From: Euwallacea fornicatus
Taxonomy: Eukaryota > Arthropoda > Insecta > Coleoptera > Curculionidae
Direction of reading: 5' to 3'
DNA length: 64,000 nt
Assembly (NCBI RefSeq): GCF_040115645.1
Contig: NC_089566.1
Coordinates: forward strand, 2,790,001-2,854,000
Positions 1 to 12,182 of the stretch are shown one piece after another. Numbering within the stretch: the first letter of the stretch is position 1; the number at the start of each line of letters is the position of its first letter. Made by a program: the position numbers and the translations under genes. Below the pieces are notes generated by a model that worked only from the letters and a program-made list of their open reading frames with translations, searched no databases and was not told the origin of the DNA.

Positions 1-1690
1 GTATTTTCGCAAGGAACCAGGGACGTCCGTGCATAGACGTTTTCCGATATTATTCATAACGAAAGCGGTAACTCACCGGCATTTTTCCTGATTAGGCTGG
101 TTAATGTTACGTGCAAAAGCTCCTCTACGCTTTCCTCACAGCACAGCAGAGTTATCTTGCGCTTGATTAAAACAATAAAAGTTGTCTACTCGAAGAGTTT
201 ATTATAAATTATTAATTTATATTAAATATTATATATTTTGCAAATTTATTATAAGAGACCCTTTTCATGCAGACGTGACCTGTCTACAAAAAATATATCC
301 TTCCGAAAAAACCTCAGCGGCGTACTACTTTTCCGCAATTACCATCGGAAGACATGTATGTAGGGACGTCACTGGTTGATCATTAGAATTAATTTTCTCG
401 TTGAAATACGGGGTTTAATGTCTTGTTTAAGCCAAAATTAAAAGTAATGTCTAAAGTACTTTCTGAGAAGTTCAAAAAATGACGATTTGAAAGGGAAAAT
501 TCCAACACCACGTTGTTAAATATCTGAGCCGTTGCGGACATACATATGTTCATATGAACCTTTCCTCATGAAATGACCTGGTGAATCGCACTTGGAAATA
601 TTAGCACCACATTAAGGAACACGCTGCATGTCGAAAGTGCACACTTGGCTGCCTAAGTTCCTATAAATTCAATTTTCTATAATTAAAGTTGCGCTAGTGG
701 CTAATGGTCTGACGAAGAACAGTTACTCTCATCTCGAGCTTTTCTTAAGGTTCAAAAAAGGATTATCAATTGCCAGATATAATTTTATTTTTTTTTTTTT
801 GGACAACGTCGGAAGGTGCTATGTGCTGTCCAGTGTTGATTCAGGTCAGTACACCTTAACAAAAGCAATAACGAAAACCTCATTAATTACAAAACGTACA
901 ATTGATCAAAAATCACAAAGAAAACACTTCGTCAATCTCCAATGACCTCACAATTGTGAGCGAACATATGTGGAAATTACTGCGATAATCTTTACGGTAC
1001 CTTCAGTGCTGCAGGCGTTTCTACGATGCGTGCCAGTGCGGCAAAATAAAATTTAACCGCATATACCGCCATACGTCATTCTTCTGAGGTCCTTGTCTGC
1101 CATATAACTAATAGTACAGGATGTCCGGTTTTTTTGTAGCAAGATTTTGGCCACTTATTGTACGCGTAAAAGTATTATTCGTTTGCCGTATAAAATATAT
1201 TCGAGAAATTCTCTATTAAGAGAATACTGGGTGTTCAAGTTTTATACATTTTTTAATTTGTCTTTCATAGCTGCCAAAATTTTTACTTAGCTCGAGTTTT
1301 GACTATAAGGTGCTCTTCAAGGTCCACATCAATAGGCGGTACTAGGTGATCGTGGAAACCTACAGGGTGATATTTTTTGGCGTTGTGACCTATTGATTTA
1401 ATATGCCTGTTCAATTTAGAGACCTTTACACGCTTCGACCATGTCAGTATCTGTCATTGTTTTTCGGTTATTTGCAAAGTGTCGAAGCAATGCATGCTGC
1501 TTTTCTCATTGAGTAGATTTGGTTGGTTCCTGATGTTTCCGACATTCTAATGATGCTGTATTCTCTCACACACACTACGAGAGTGTAAACCGCACTTTCA
1601 AGAGAAGAAAAATGAAAGGTAATAGATAACATCAAATAGAGATTAAATTGAAGAGCAATAATTAATTCGATAACATAATAATTTAAACCA
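1..1690. other. Unassigned AT-rich sequence
   Basis: No gene recognised. A T-run lies at 788-799 and a TACAGGATGTCC terminus-like motif at 1118. The small ORFs (63-82 residues) have no family likeness. Confidence 0.4.
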
Positions 1691-2032
1691 ACATCAAATA
1701 ATAACGATTACGAAATTTGTTCGAAATGATCGCCACAACGTTCTGCGCATGAGTTGGGACGTCGCCCTAAAAACCTTCTGAACACCTCTTAACTTCCGAG
1801 CAGTTATTCTAGGGGCAAAATTTCTCACTTGCCTCATAAGTTTTTGTTGGGAGTTCATAGGAGCAGAGTGCACATTTTGCTCCATAAATCCCCAAACATA
1901 AAAATGAAGAGGTGCTAGATCGTGCGATCGAGACGGCCAAGCAACTGGTCCTCTACGCCCCGTCCATATTAGTGGATGGTTTGTATTCTGCTGGTTCCTC
2001 GCGACCAGGGAATAATGTGAAGGACGTCCGTT
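1691..2032 (-). pseudogene. DD41D-type mariner/Tc1-superfamily transposase, C-terminal fragment
   Basis: On the minus strand one open frame runs from about 2032 to a stop at 1694. It contains HYSLVARN, WTGRRGPVAWPSRS, LAPLHFYVWGF and an arginine-rich tail. This is the end of an IS630/Tc1/mariner-superfamily transposase (GRRGPxxWPxRSxDLxPLxFxxWG). The third catalytic aspartate of PLDF is histidine here, so the copy is dead. It is truncated at the N-terminal side near 2033. Confidence 0.7.
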
Positions 2033-2039
2033 TAGTTAT

Positions 2040-3022
2040 GCCATTAATTTAAGCCCGCAATTTCGGTTGAGTATCTCGAAAACTGTGGGAGCCGTAGGAG
2101 GTAAATTGAGAAAATAACAAAACTTGGACAGTCTGTATTTCCTTAACAAAGCATTTCTCGAATACAGTTTATGTAGCAATTGAATGTCATTTTTGTGCGT
2201 AGAACACGTGGTTGAGATCCTGCTACGAAATATTCAGACACCCTGTTTACTAAATATGGAACAAATACCACAGATAGCGCACTTTAATTAATTTACCAAA
2301 CACGTTTTAATATTGATTGGTAGTGAACCCATAATTTTATTAATCATATTTTCAAATTATTCGCGTTTAATACCCATAATTCTAAATTCCGTCGTGCCAA
2401 TTTGGTTATAAAAAGACGTTAAAATACCCAAAATGGTGTTTAATTTAATACCAAATTTTACCCCTTTTTGCGGCGTTTAAGATTATCCGATTAACTAAAA
2501 ATTCTAACGTTGAACTACGATCTATCAGTTTGATGCCGAAACTAATTAAACCGTGTTTACTACCATGAAATGATTCCATTACCGGCGAAATATCCATTTT
2601 TTCCCGTTCAGCCCGGCACTTGTGGCTCTTTTCAAACCCACTGTGGCTAATTTAAGTTAAAAAAATTGCGTCTCGATGTACCCATAATGCAAGTTGTAAA
2701 TAACAAAAAGAAGAAGAAAAAAAAAAAAAAACATTATCGTTTGGCAGTATCGATTAGTATATTACGAGCGTGATTAAAACAGCTCGAGGGCTTTTCCAGT
2801 TGCCTATCCAGTTTTCCCAACTAATCACATCTGGAAAGGTATTTTTTACACTCCAGGTGCTTCGCATCGTATGCGATCACGCATCAAACAACCAGTTGGG
2901 TATAAATTGCTTCCAACCAGCGGGCCTCCCTTTGTTTATCCATCGTAATATATTACACAGTGAAAATGCAAACTATATTGCTCTCAAGGAGAATTTCAGC
3001 TCCTAAAACTATTGTTTTTTTT

Positions 3023-3073
<51 letters not shown>

Positions 3074-4150
3074 TGACGAAATTCCCTGGATCTGGACGGA
3101 ACAGAGAGGGGCTAATTTAGGGTTTGTCATATTATTCTGAGTTTAAATCGTGCGCCAATGGCGTCACTTAAAGGTGAATGCCTTTTAATTAATCGCTTTG
3201 ACATAAACATAAATTTTAGGGCCATTCTCGATTCGATTGGATTAACACCAGCAAATTTCCTTTATTTGGGAACGACGGGAATTGAGCGGAATGCCTAGAA
3301 TTTCGGGAAACTTATTATTGGAATAGCCTCAAATATTGATTAGGTAATAGGAATAACAAGCTGGAAATCCATTAAACATCGGAAAAAATTGGCTTCATTT
3401 CTGCTTTTAATCTCTTTACCTATCTCTAGCGGTTCTCGAAATATTAATTAATGCTTTAAGTTTTTTTTTCCAAAATAAGGCCCCAATAGATCTAGAAAAA
3501 TAATACATTCCGGGGATTATTTCGGAAAAAGTGGTTCTACCCTCTACAGGCTGGCTCAGCATGAATCTCCTCTGGTTAGACTGCCTAAGTGTGTTTTTAA
3601 TGGCAACAAATGCGCTAAAAGGCAATTAAAGTTCCTTTAAAACGATGAATTATGCATTATGCGCATTATAAAATTGTTTCGGAAAATCCATTGTGTCTAA
3701 ATATTGGATTATTTTGGCATATTTCCCGGATATGACTCTGGAAGCCCACGATGGTTGAGAACGACGCAATTGTTTGAACAATTTGACAGGTAATGGGGCT
3801 CTGAATATTCGTTTGCACGTTTGTACGGATACAAAATCCTATTAACCATGGAACATGTTCACAACGCCTTAAATAACTCGAATTTTGTCTAAACCTCACG
3901 TAAACAATGAAATAATACAATTGTTTAATCTTCGCTTCAGATGCCTAAAATGACTTCTAAAAAGCACCCCGAACTGTGCACATTTAAAGACTGATTTGTG
4001 ACTCTCTGGATCTTGCATGCATGGGGCTCACGGACGCAGTTGGTTACACGTTGGTGCAAAATTTACGGTTTACCGCTGTTGCGTAAACATGTTCTTTTAT
4101 CTTACCGTATGTACAAGTTAAAATCCAGTGGGGTCACATCGGGAGATCCA
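2040..4150. other. Unassigned, AT-rich
   Basis: No recognisable gene apart from the poly-T run at 3022-3072. ORFs of 69-84 residues carry no family likeness and no splice context. Confidence 0.4.
3022..3072. repeat. Poly-T run of about 46
   Basis: A long T homopolymer flanked by T-rich sequence, likely the reverse-strand tail of a retroposed element or a slippage tract. No LINE or SINE body was identified beside it. Confidence 0.85.
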
Positions 4151-4159
4151 ACAGGCCAA

Positions 4160-4680
4160 TGCCGGAGCAACCGTCGCCGCAGGACTCCTTTTTTTGTTGG
4201 TAGCGCGTCCAGTTGGCATCAACAGACGTGGTATTCCTCCACGGTTAGATTTGGAAAAACGGTTTTTTCATTCTCAGACATTTCGGTTCGGCATAAACTT
4301 ATTCTCCTCGGAGGAAAAAACATTAAAACTGAATTTTCCTTCAAATGATTTTTTTTTAACCGCTCGTGGATTACGATCAACCCTGAAGTGTTCCTCTTGG
4401 CCATTGAAAAGGCATTCAACTAGAAAACTGGACTTCGTCCGGTCATATTATATATATATATTTTTAATTTGGGGTCTTTTTGTTTGTGCACTAAAGTCGC
4501 TTCATAAATCCTGCGATGGTAATCTTCTAGTTCTGGAAGTTGGGCTTTTGCAAGCTTGAACGGACGCACGTTATGATTGGTCAAGATTTTCTGACTCGAA
4601 ACCCCTGCTAACCCCAAATTATCTGCAGCACTACGGAGGGGGATTTGGGGATAAGCCCAGAAGTAAGCTGAAACGCTCAT
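4160..4680 (-). pseudogene. Transposase fragment, N-terminal/central part
   Basis: Minus-strand pieces read NVRPFKLAKAQLPELEDYHR, then HKQKDPKL, and in shifted frames a segment like the central catalytic region. The PFKLxxxQxLxxxDYxRR pattern is typical of the region just before the first catalytic aspartate in the same transposase group as 1.7 kb. Frameshifts and an A/T-rich insertion (around 4447-4463) break it. Opposite-strand ORFs of 116 and 143 residues here are shadows. Confidence 0.5.
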
Positions 4681-4689
4681 ATATTTTTC

Positions 4690-5610
4690 ATCAGAAATTA
4701 CAGGTTTCGGTAAAGTAGGTCCCGCCCTTAGTTCTGAGCCGTAATGAATTAAGTCACGTTATATCCGTATAAACTCCCTTCAATTCATTAGCCATAAATC
4801 AGGGCACATTTCATTGAACTTCAATATGTTTTTGTTATAAATCGGGGACATTGCCCGTAAAGAATAAAGAATTTCATCAAAACTTCAGTTGAAGGGCCAT
4901 TTGATGCAATTTATTTAGTTTTCGACTCACTTCTCTGAAAGAGGTGCAATCGAATATCCTCAATCCCGCCACTTGTCGAATTGTTTGACATTTATGTAGT
5001 TTTCAACCATCAAAGCGTTCCAGGCCCGCATTCAGGAAATTTCCCAAAATAATTAAATATTTTGAGACAACAAGCAAAAGATCGCTCATTTGTGCGATGT
5101 GACGGTTTAGGTACGGGAACGTGACACATCATTCTAAAGCATCTTTAATCGTCTTTCGGTGTAATTGCTGTATACAGGATGTTCCGTTAAAGATGTGTTT
5201 TAGGCAGGTCTAGTGTTTGACAGTAAAAATAAATTTTGAGCCACAGCCACACACTGTAGGACGTAGCCTCTTCCACGTAGGGCAATTTCGTGGACTCTTC
5301 CGAAACGACCTCCAGGATGTATTACTTTTGCGAGCCTCAAACGCGCAGGAGCAGAGGATTTGTTAAGGTCTTATTACGAACCGAAAACGGAGGACATTAA
5401 TTAATATTTTGAAAATCGCTCTTCGTAGGTTTAGAGATTATCGAAAAGAGATAGAGGACCTAAAAACGAAACAATGTACATTGAGGACCGAAAGGTCGGC
5501 ATAAACCTTGAAAATTGGAGGAAATGTTTTTCATGAAAATGCTGGAATGCTTCAAACCTTATTTTTCACGGTGCATTTGTTTATGTAATAGATACGTGTA
5601 CAGGGTTATC
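4690..5610. other. Unassigned, with terminus-like motif
   Basis: A TATACAGGATGTTCC end motif occurs at 5172 and a CACACTGTAGG motif at 5263. No protein was seen. Confidence 0.4.
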
Positions 5611-6960
5611 CACGTACTAAGTAAATGTACTTTTTATAATTTTTTTCTTACGGAACCCCATGTACATAATGATGGTTTTGATTTTTTTGAGAAATTTCGA
5701 AGATACTTCATCTAACATATCCATATAATAACAATAATATAATAATAATAATAACATTGCTATCGATGGATCGAGTGAGGGGGGAATTGGAGAGGCCTGT
5801 TAGCTAGCCTGATCTCACTCCTACTGACTATTTTTATGGGGTTTTCTAGGACATAGGGTGTATTTAAATAAGCCCAAATATATAGAAAAGTTAAAGAATA
5901 GAATCACTCGAGAAATGTCTCCCCGAATGACGAGAAAAGTTCGAAAGGAATTTGAACTGCGGCTTACCCACTGTCAGGAAGTCAACGGGGCACAGTTCGG
6001 ACGTTTAATACGTTAGATTGTCGTCCTTTGTACTGTTATCTTTTAACTATCAGTAATTCCACCGTTATTCCTATATTTTTTAATTTTTTTTTTCAAAAAT
6101 GCTGAATTTAAACACGGACACGTCACGTGAAACATGTTCAGAGTTTCCCAAAGACCTTAAAAACATCGCAACATACATGGAGATCGATAAGAAAAAAATT
6201 CTTAATCTACGTTTATCTTCTATGTAGGTGGCGCTTTAGTATTATTTTGGTATCACTTGAAAGGGCATTAAATAGTGATTCCTATGAATACTTAAAAATT
6301 CCATATACCATAAGCAAGAATTCTAAGTCATAGGTGGGTAGGATGCAATCAATATTTTTGCTCACCCTGTGTATCAAATTTCAAGGGAAATATTTTCAAC
6401 TTGAATAAGTATCTGTTGCTAAGACGTACTGGTCAAAGTACTGGTAATTAACTAATTCATTTCACTTAGGAAAAAAGCGTTTTCTTGACCCTTGCGTTTT
6501 TACATTTCGTTAAATTTCTCGATGAGCACTTGTCTTAGACCTACTGAGCGTTACTGCCGCTGTTTTCTTTTTCTAATTTCAAATATTTAAAAAATATAGG
6601 ATGTTAGATTTAAAAGAACGTAAGTTCGCATTCTATCTTTTTGCCGCGCACCCTGTATAAACGTCAATATTTTTTAAAACATGCCCTACAAGGGCGTACG
6701 TAAAAGTGTAAGAACAATTTTTCATCGAAACCATTAACAAACCCGTAACCGTCCGAGGCGCTCTCATCGGACCACCCTGTATATGTCGGCTACGTCAAAA
6801 AATGTGCGACAAAAACAATATTTGATGCGTTTCATGACATTGTTGACATTTGATCCGTTGACATTTTCGCGAAATGTATTTCCTTCAATTTTCAACGAAT
6901 TTGCGCGGGACTTTTAGTTCTCCCTGTATACGGCATCCCCATTTAATATGTCATCATATA
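5610..6960 (+). mobile_element. Decayed transposon, copy A (pair of 50.55-51.72 kb)
   Basis: From about 5640 the sequence parallels 50560 onward: the ACGGAACCCCATGTA block, an ATA/ATAATA-rich stretch, a broken transposase C-terminus at 5760-6010 (W-x-F-L-R-type frame with LTHCQEVNGAQ near its end), then 3' noncoding sequence. The CCCTGTATATG and TCCCTGTATACGG motifs at 6776 and 6930 look like terminal or nested-element ends. Stops and frameshifts make it nonfunctional. Confidence 0.55.
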
Positions 6961-8570
6961 GGAGTTACCGCTTCTCTTATATGTATATAGCCGGAAACGG
7001 CACATTGCTCAAAATGTTTGAGGTCGATATAGTAAGACATTTATATTCGCTGTTTTGATCATATTTTTTTTTATCACGGATCGAGAATTACCCTGTATGG
7101 TTAGTATAGGAAATTACCCATGCAAATGTAATTAATGGCTATACGGGGGAAAGAATGTTAATTTTAATTGAAATCGGTTTAAAGTAATCCATTGCCTACA
7201 TTTATTTGGCATTTTGAATAATAAATATTAATTCAATTGAAAATTTATTCTAAATAACAATCTGTTTTTGTGTTAATGTGGTTATATACGCAACGCGTTC
7301 GTTAAACATTTTATAAAATTACTTCATTTCTGGCTTTGCGAGGTAGAGTCGTTAGAATGAGTGGGATGATGAATTCATTCAATCAATAATAAAAAAACAA
7401 AAAAAAAAACAAAAAAAAAAAACAAAAAAAAACAAAAAAAACAAAAAAAAAACGTACGAAATCTCTACATTTTCTCAGAGCATTAACAATGATAAAGCTA
7501 ATTGATATCAATGAGGCGACCATGTGAACACATCAGGTCACAGCGAGAGCTTTAAATTATAATAAAGCGAATTTAAAAAATTGTTAAAAGCAACGGGGTT
7601 AATGTATTAACTAATTTAACATAATATCGTGGGTAATTCATAATGATGGAGTACCGAGGGCTCGGTATGAGACCCCCATGAAGAGTTTCAATACGCGTGA
7701 AGGCAATTCGCCGCAATATTGAATATATGCTAATTTGATGAAAGCACCTAAGTTGTTTGCATTCGCTAAAATGGAATACACCAAATATTAATGCATTTTA
7801 ATGCCTACATTATGTGCGTCTGTAATATATTCATGGCCTGGTTTTCAATACGGACATGGTCCTCCATATGGAATCAACAAGAAGACGGGGGGCATTTACC
7901 TAGTCGATTTTGTAGCGAATGAAAGCGCAATATTAATCACATCCTCATCAATCACTGCAAATTGATTGCGTTAATCACGATTATGAAGGTCGTGGATTAA
8001 CCGGCAACTCTTTATTTATCAGTAGCGTAGAAGAAACGGGGAAAAAAAGTAAACACGCCCAATTTTGAAGGTCCGCGTAGGGGCGTTCGGGGCAGGCGAG
8101 TAAATTTTCAATTTTCTGTGAATCGTAGAAAAGTACAGGGAATTTTACATATTGTAAAGGTCGATTGACACTTGAAGATGCGTTTTCCGTACTTATACGC
8201 AGGAGGCTGAAGGAAATATTCTGGGAAATTTGGAAATCCTGAATATCGATGCAACCTATCCGACCACCGCACAGAACGCAACAAACGATCAATTAACTAC
8301 AACTAAACGCAAAAGACCACATACAACTATGTTAACAAGTCGCTACTCCCTATAAAGTCTACGACCTTTAATTCGGAGAATTATACAGCGTCGATCATGA
8401 GACGTTTAAAATGGTCCATGGCTCCAATTGACGTCATTCCCAACTTTAAGATAAAAAACCTCAATCGGAAAATGACTAATGTGCGAGCGACAATAACGGG
8501 AGAAAGTGAAGAATTCAATCGCCTGTCATGCATTACATGACCACGTAACGAGTAAATGCATATATTTATA
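6960..8570. other. Unassigned
   Basis: Apart from the A-rich tract at 7387-7452 and a CCCTGTATGG motif at 7091, I see nothing identifiable. Confidence 0.4.
7387..7452. repeat. A-rich simple repeat (A)nC
   Basis: Runs of 7-11 A broken by single C, probably slippage of a poly-A tract. No gene is linked to it. Confidence 0.85.
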
Positions 8571-8950
8571 CAGGGTGTCCCATTTGGAACTGCGACTGGA
8601 GATTACTCAAAAACGGTACGTTGTATGAAAAAAGTTTCAAATAAAAGTTGTTCGATAAGGAGGGGAACACGTCATGAAGAGAGCGATTTTTAGCCGAAAC
8701 GTCGTTTTACAGCCATTTCGCAGGATACTTTTTCTGAGACGGCAACCCTGTACTTTTTTTGCTGATCCCTGCAGACTTCCAAAAAGCGAATACGTTCTGT
8801 TTTTGCTGCAGAATCACCTTTGGTTTTTGTTAAATTAATAGTCGAAACTGTTGCGTTTTCTTTCCGAAAAAGTTCCGTAATGCATATTCTGGTTAATGCT
8901 CTTAAAGATCCTTCCATCTGATTAAAAGAGCACATTAACGCGTCATCGAG
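8571..8950. repeat. Transposon-end-like sequence, TACAGGGTGTCCC
   Basis: A TACAGGGTGTCCCATTTGG end occurs at 8571. The following 370 bases have no recognised protein, and I found no matching inverted end nearby, so this is probably a solo terminus or truncated MITE. The motif recurs many times in the window. Confidence 0.35.
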
Positions 8951-9159
8951 TGCAGCTTTGAAAGACCCTTAAGTTCAGTGGTCACTTGGGCCACGTTTCA
9001 ATTTTGAAAAATCGGCCATTTCGCGCTGCCGGTGACGTAAGCAACATTTCAACCAACCAACAAACGGCAAAAGATAGTTTGTCCCATTCGATGCTGTTTT
9101 CGAACGATTAAAAAACGACGATTTGTTAGAAAGTTAACGGAGAGGGCAGAATTTAGCAT

Positions 9160-9640
9160 CGCACGGTATACGATCGTGGCACAAAGGTCGAACAACATAT
9201 GGATGAAGCAGCGTGCGTGTGGCAATATGCCGACGATGCCGCACTTGTTGTACACGACGAAACGACTGAGAAAATGGCGGGATGACTTCAGGCGCTAATG
9301 GACAACACGGTAGCGCGGTTGCGTAAGTGGAGACTCTCACCAAATGCCTCCAACTTCTACTTTCACATTTCGAGGTCGAAGCAGAGTTCCCAGGATTAAA
9401 AGCGGCGAGTCACACAGACTTAAGCAAAAAAACGATGTTAAATGCATTAAGGTAATAATCGACAACAAACGTAAATTCACTGAACACGCTCGAAATGTGA
9501 GAATAGAAATTACTAAACGAGCAAACAGTTTCCGTCTCTGACGTATGAAGATAAAGGGATCAATACAAATATTGCAAAAAAGTAATAATCCAGAGAGAAT
9601 ATGCATGCAATTGTCAGGCTATGCACACGTACTGAGGGAA
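9160..9640 (+). pseudogene. Jockey-like LINE reverse-transcriptase fragment
   Basis: The + strand reads QYADDAALVVHDETTEKM, where YADD is the RT catalytic box at 9226-9237. After a stop comes LQALMDNTVARLRKWRLSPN, the conserved KWRLxxNxxKT block of jockey-clade non-LTR elements, then in another frame a segment like KYLGVxxDxKLTxxxH. At least two stops and a frameshift mark it as a dead, internal fragment of about 450 bases; neither 5' ORF nor poly-A tail is visible. Confidence 0.7.
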
Positions 9641-10220
9641 AATGCATTGGCAAAAACTGAACGACAAAATGGATTGCACTAGGGTTGATCACCAGGATGA
9701 CGAAACCTGATCAATGAACATACGAACGTACCTCCATGATGAGAATAACCGAAAGGCTGCAACAAATTTAGGCAAGATGGGACCACGATCGTCATAACTG
9801 GGCCAGTTCGAACCCTCTTTGCTTTGCGAGACAAACAAGAAAATCCTGCCTCTTTTTCCTTTGAATCGCTCCATTGGAAAAGTTCTAAATGTATCTTTTT
9901 TTGCTTTTCTTTCCTTTAGCATTACATGAATAATTATTTATGTATTATATACGTAGACGCAAGTGTTTTTTGTCACAAGGAGAAAGAGGCCAAACGATCA
10001 ACGACTCCTTCCTCTGCAAATAATAGTATTATTGATTAGAAAACGTGCGTTTTTTTCGAAAAAAACTCGTGCGGTAAAAGATACAAATTCCTCCCGAAGT
10101 ATCTTAAGGCCCACATTCCCTGCCATCGGGTCAAAACCCATTTCAGTGTTTCCCTCCATTCAGCCATCCGTCTGTGATCCCTGCGGTCTGAAGAGGCTCG
10201 TCAGCAACAGCAGCAGCAGC
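9640..10220. other. Unassigned
   Basis: The 138-residue ORF 9963-10379 is lysine/arginine-rich at its start and serine-rich at a CAG run. It overlaps the long-TIR element and has no family likeness. Confidence 0.4.
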
Positions 10221-10226
10221 AGCAGT

Positions 10227-11254
10227 GTACTGAGTGTTTCAGAACAAGTGTGCCAACGCCTTACCGTCGGCTCCTGCGACCGAAGTAAGAAACGAGATTC
10301 ATACGGGCACGTGTGCGTTTTCGCTTACCGTCTGAAATGTACCGTGATAAAAAAATGGTTTCAAAGTTTTTTTTCTTAACAAGTCCGTTGCGGCATTGAA
10401 CTCTTTATGAGAACTGGGGGTAGAATGCAGGTGCAGAAACGCACCTTTTGAGATAATTTTTTTTTTATGTGACTAGAGACGTACTCATTAATGCGTCCCT
10501 GGGCATTTCAAATGAAAAACGTGATACGCTACTGGTTGGGAGAAAAGAAAAAAATTGTTTTCTGAATGCTTCATATCTCTGTGAAAAAGAGTCTCTTCGG
10601 TAATTGGCATGACGCTAACCTTTCTCGTGGAAAAAAATAAAACGTCATGATCTGCAACTGGGAAATCGCATAATTCATTCGTTTGATATAAGAAAAAGTT
10701 GAGCAGACGTTTTTCAAGCATGCGAAAAGGATCCGCGCGTGCGCTCTTGCAGGCGGGGGGCATTTTCCCACGTCTTATTTCGTTGCCGCTTCACAAGTAA
10801 CGTAGTTTACCTAATTTAGTCTTGTGATTTTAGTATCAGTTAGAGAACAATATTGTTTTCCATAAAAACGTTATGGAAAATATTCGATAGACCATTTTTT
10901 CGCAGGAATGCGAAGCGTTTAGAAAATTATTATATTTATCTCTATCAGGGGCGGACTAACTTTCCGTTCAAAGCGTTTAGGGTCACGTCAGTGGGGTCAC
11001 CAGTGAAATCTGAAAAATTGTATTCTCCTTAAAAGGTGTCTCTGTACCCACTTTATACTGCCCGATTTTCATGAAAATATTTAATGCCGGAAGGGCTCAT
11101 CAGCAACAAACCAAAACAACGATCACTCTTGTTCACCCAGTGCTTCAGACAGGAGGGGAGTACAGACCGATGTTCTGTGACGAACCTTTTTCTCATTTCC
11201 GTCACAGGACCCCACAGCAAACGGTTCACAGACTCGTCCTGAGACACCCTGTAT
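10227..11254. mobile_element. Long-TIR element of about 1.03 kb
   Basis: The left arm (from TACTGAGTGTTTCAG at 10228) resembles the reverse complement of the right arm (ending GAGACACCCTGTA at 11253). Aligned blocks include GTGTYTCAGRACRAGTSTG and the GGTCCTGTGACGG/GGCTCCTGCGACCG segment, for roughly 180 bases. The arms are clearly diverged and the interior codes for nothing recognised, so this is probably a non-autonomous element. A short CAG run lies just before the left end at 10206-10225. Confidence 0.55.
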
Positions 11255-11698
11255 ATAGTCATCCCAAGTCGACCCGGAAACGCGATCTCGGATCGAATTG
11301 CGTTGACTAGACGTGGCCAAGAGGTGAAACCCTCAAAACGTTTGCCATTTCCCAGTCGTTTGTGTTTAAATATTTTTCGGCGTGTAGAATTGGACGTTTT
11401 TCGAAATTCTTCTGTCTGATACACAGTTAACGTGTAGTAATAACAAGTCGGTTAGAACAGTACGTTAAAGCAGCAGTTTGCCGCCGCACATAGGTGGAAA
11501 CGAACCGGGAAACGAATTGCGATATGTTCCTCCTAGCTTTTTCATTTTCCAAACGCAATTTCCATAAAACCAAATGTAATATATGCAATAAATTCTGGTA
11601 TACACGGAATTTTGACTGCATTCTCTGCTTTAACTGGTTTTTGATACCGTCGCTCAATGCTATTTGGGAAATGTCACCGGAATCATATCGGTTTTTAG

Positions 11699-11810
11699 GT
11701 GAAGTCATTGTGAATCCTCTTATTACAGGAATCGACCACTATGAAGAGACGCTGTTAGTCACGCTACTTTTGGCCAAGAATTGCTGTGATAGAACGTTGA
11801 AAGACATGGT
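11699..11810 (+). CDS. Putative unidentified exon (about 37 residues)
   Basis: TTTTAG precedes and GTAAGTATG follows an open segment that reads GEVIVNPLITGIDHYEETL then a leucine-rich part ending DRTLKDM. The strong donor, the compact composition and the lack of likeness to the surrounding repeats suggest a real coding exon rather than a transposon scrap. I do not recognise the protein. No partner exon was found nearby; it could belong to an upstream part of the NACHT gene or to another + strand gene. Confidence 0.4.
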
Positions 11811-11814
11811 AAGT

Positions 11815-12180
11815 ATGTAATTAGTTCGGGAAGTTGAACTGTTTAAGACAAAATCGATGAGATTGTCACGGAGTACTAATACATTGTGGAATTAAGTTCA
11901 AACTTGCATCTTACGGGCGATTTCCGAAACTGAATTAATTTAAATGACTGCCTTCACATGAGATTTAACATCCCGGAACGCTTTAGGTGAAGAACGACCC
12001 TTCCAAAGCAACAGGTAGCAAGTTCTGACTGTCTTAAACGCGGAATACCTCGGTGTCTACCTACCAATCGCCACCAAATTGGCGGCTCGCAGCAGATTGA
12101 GCAGGCGCAGTAGAGTTGTTTTTCGAAGTGAATTTTAATATAAATGTTTATAACAAAGTTTGTCACATCTCGCTCTTTTC
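11815..12180. other. Unassigned
   Basis: No exon, RNA or element end recognised between the 11.7 kb putative exon and the foldback element. Confidence 0.4.
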
Positions 12181-12182
12181 GT

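Noticed and set aside
4128..4559. 143-residue + strand ORF
   Set aside because: It runs antisense to the decayed minus-strand transposase fragment, which has recognisable motifs; the + strand ORF has none.
9963..10379. 138-residue ORF
   Set aside because: Basic and serine-rich from a CAG run, overlapping the left arm of the long-TIR element; no family likeness.
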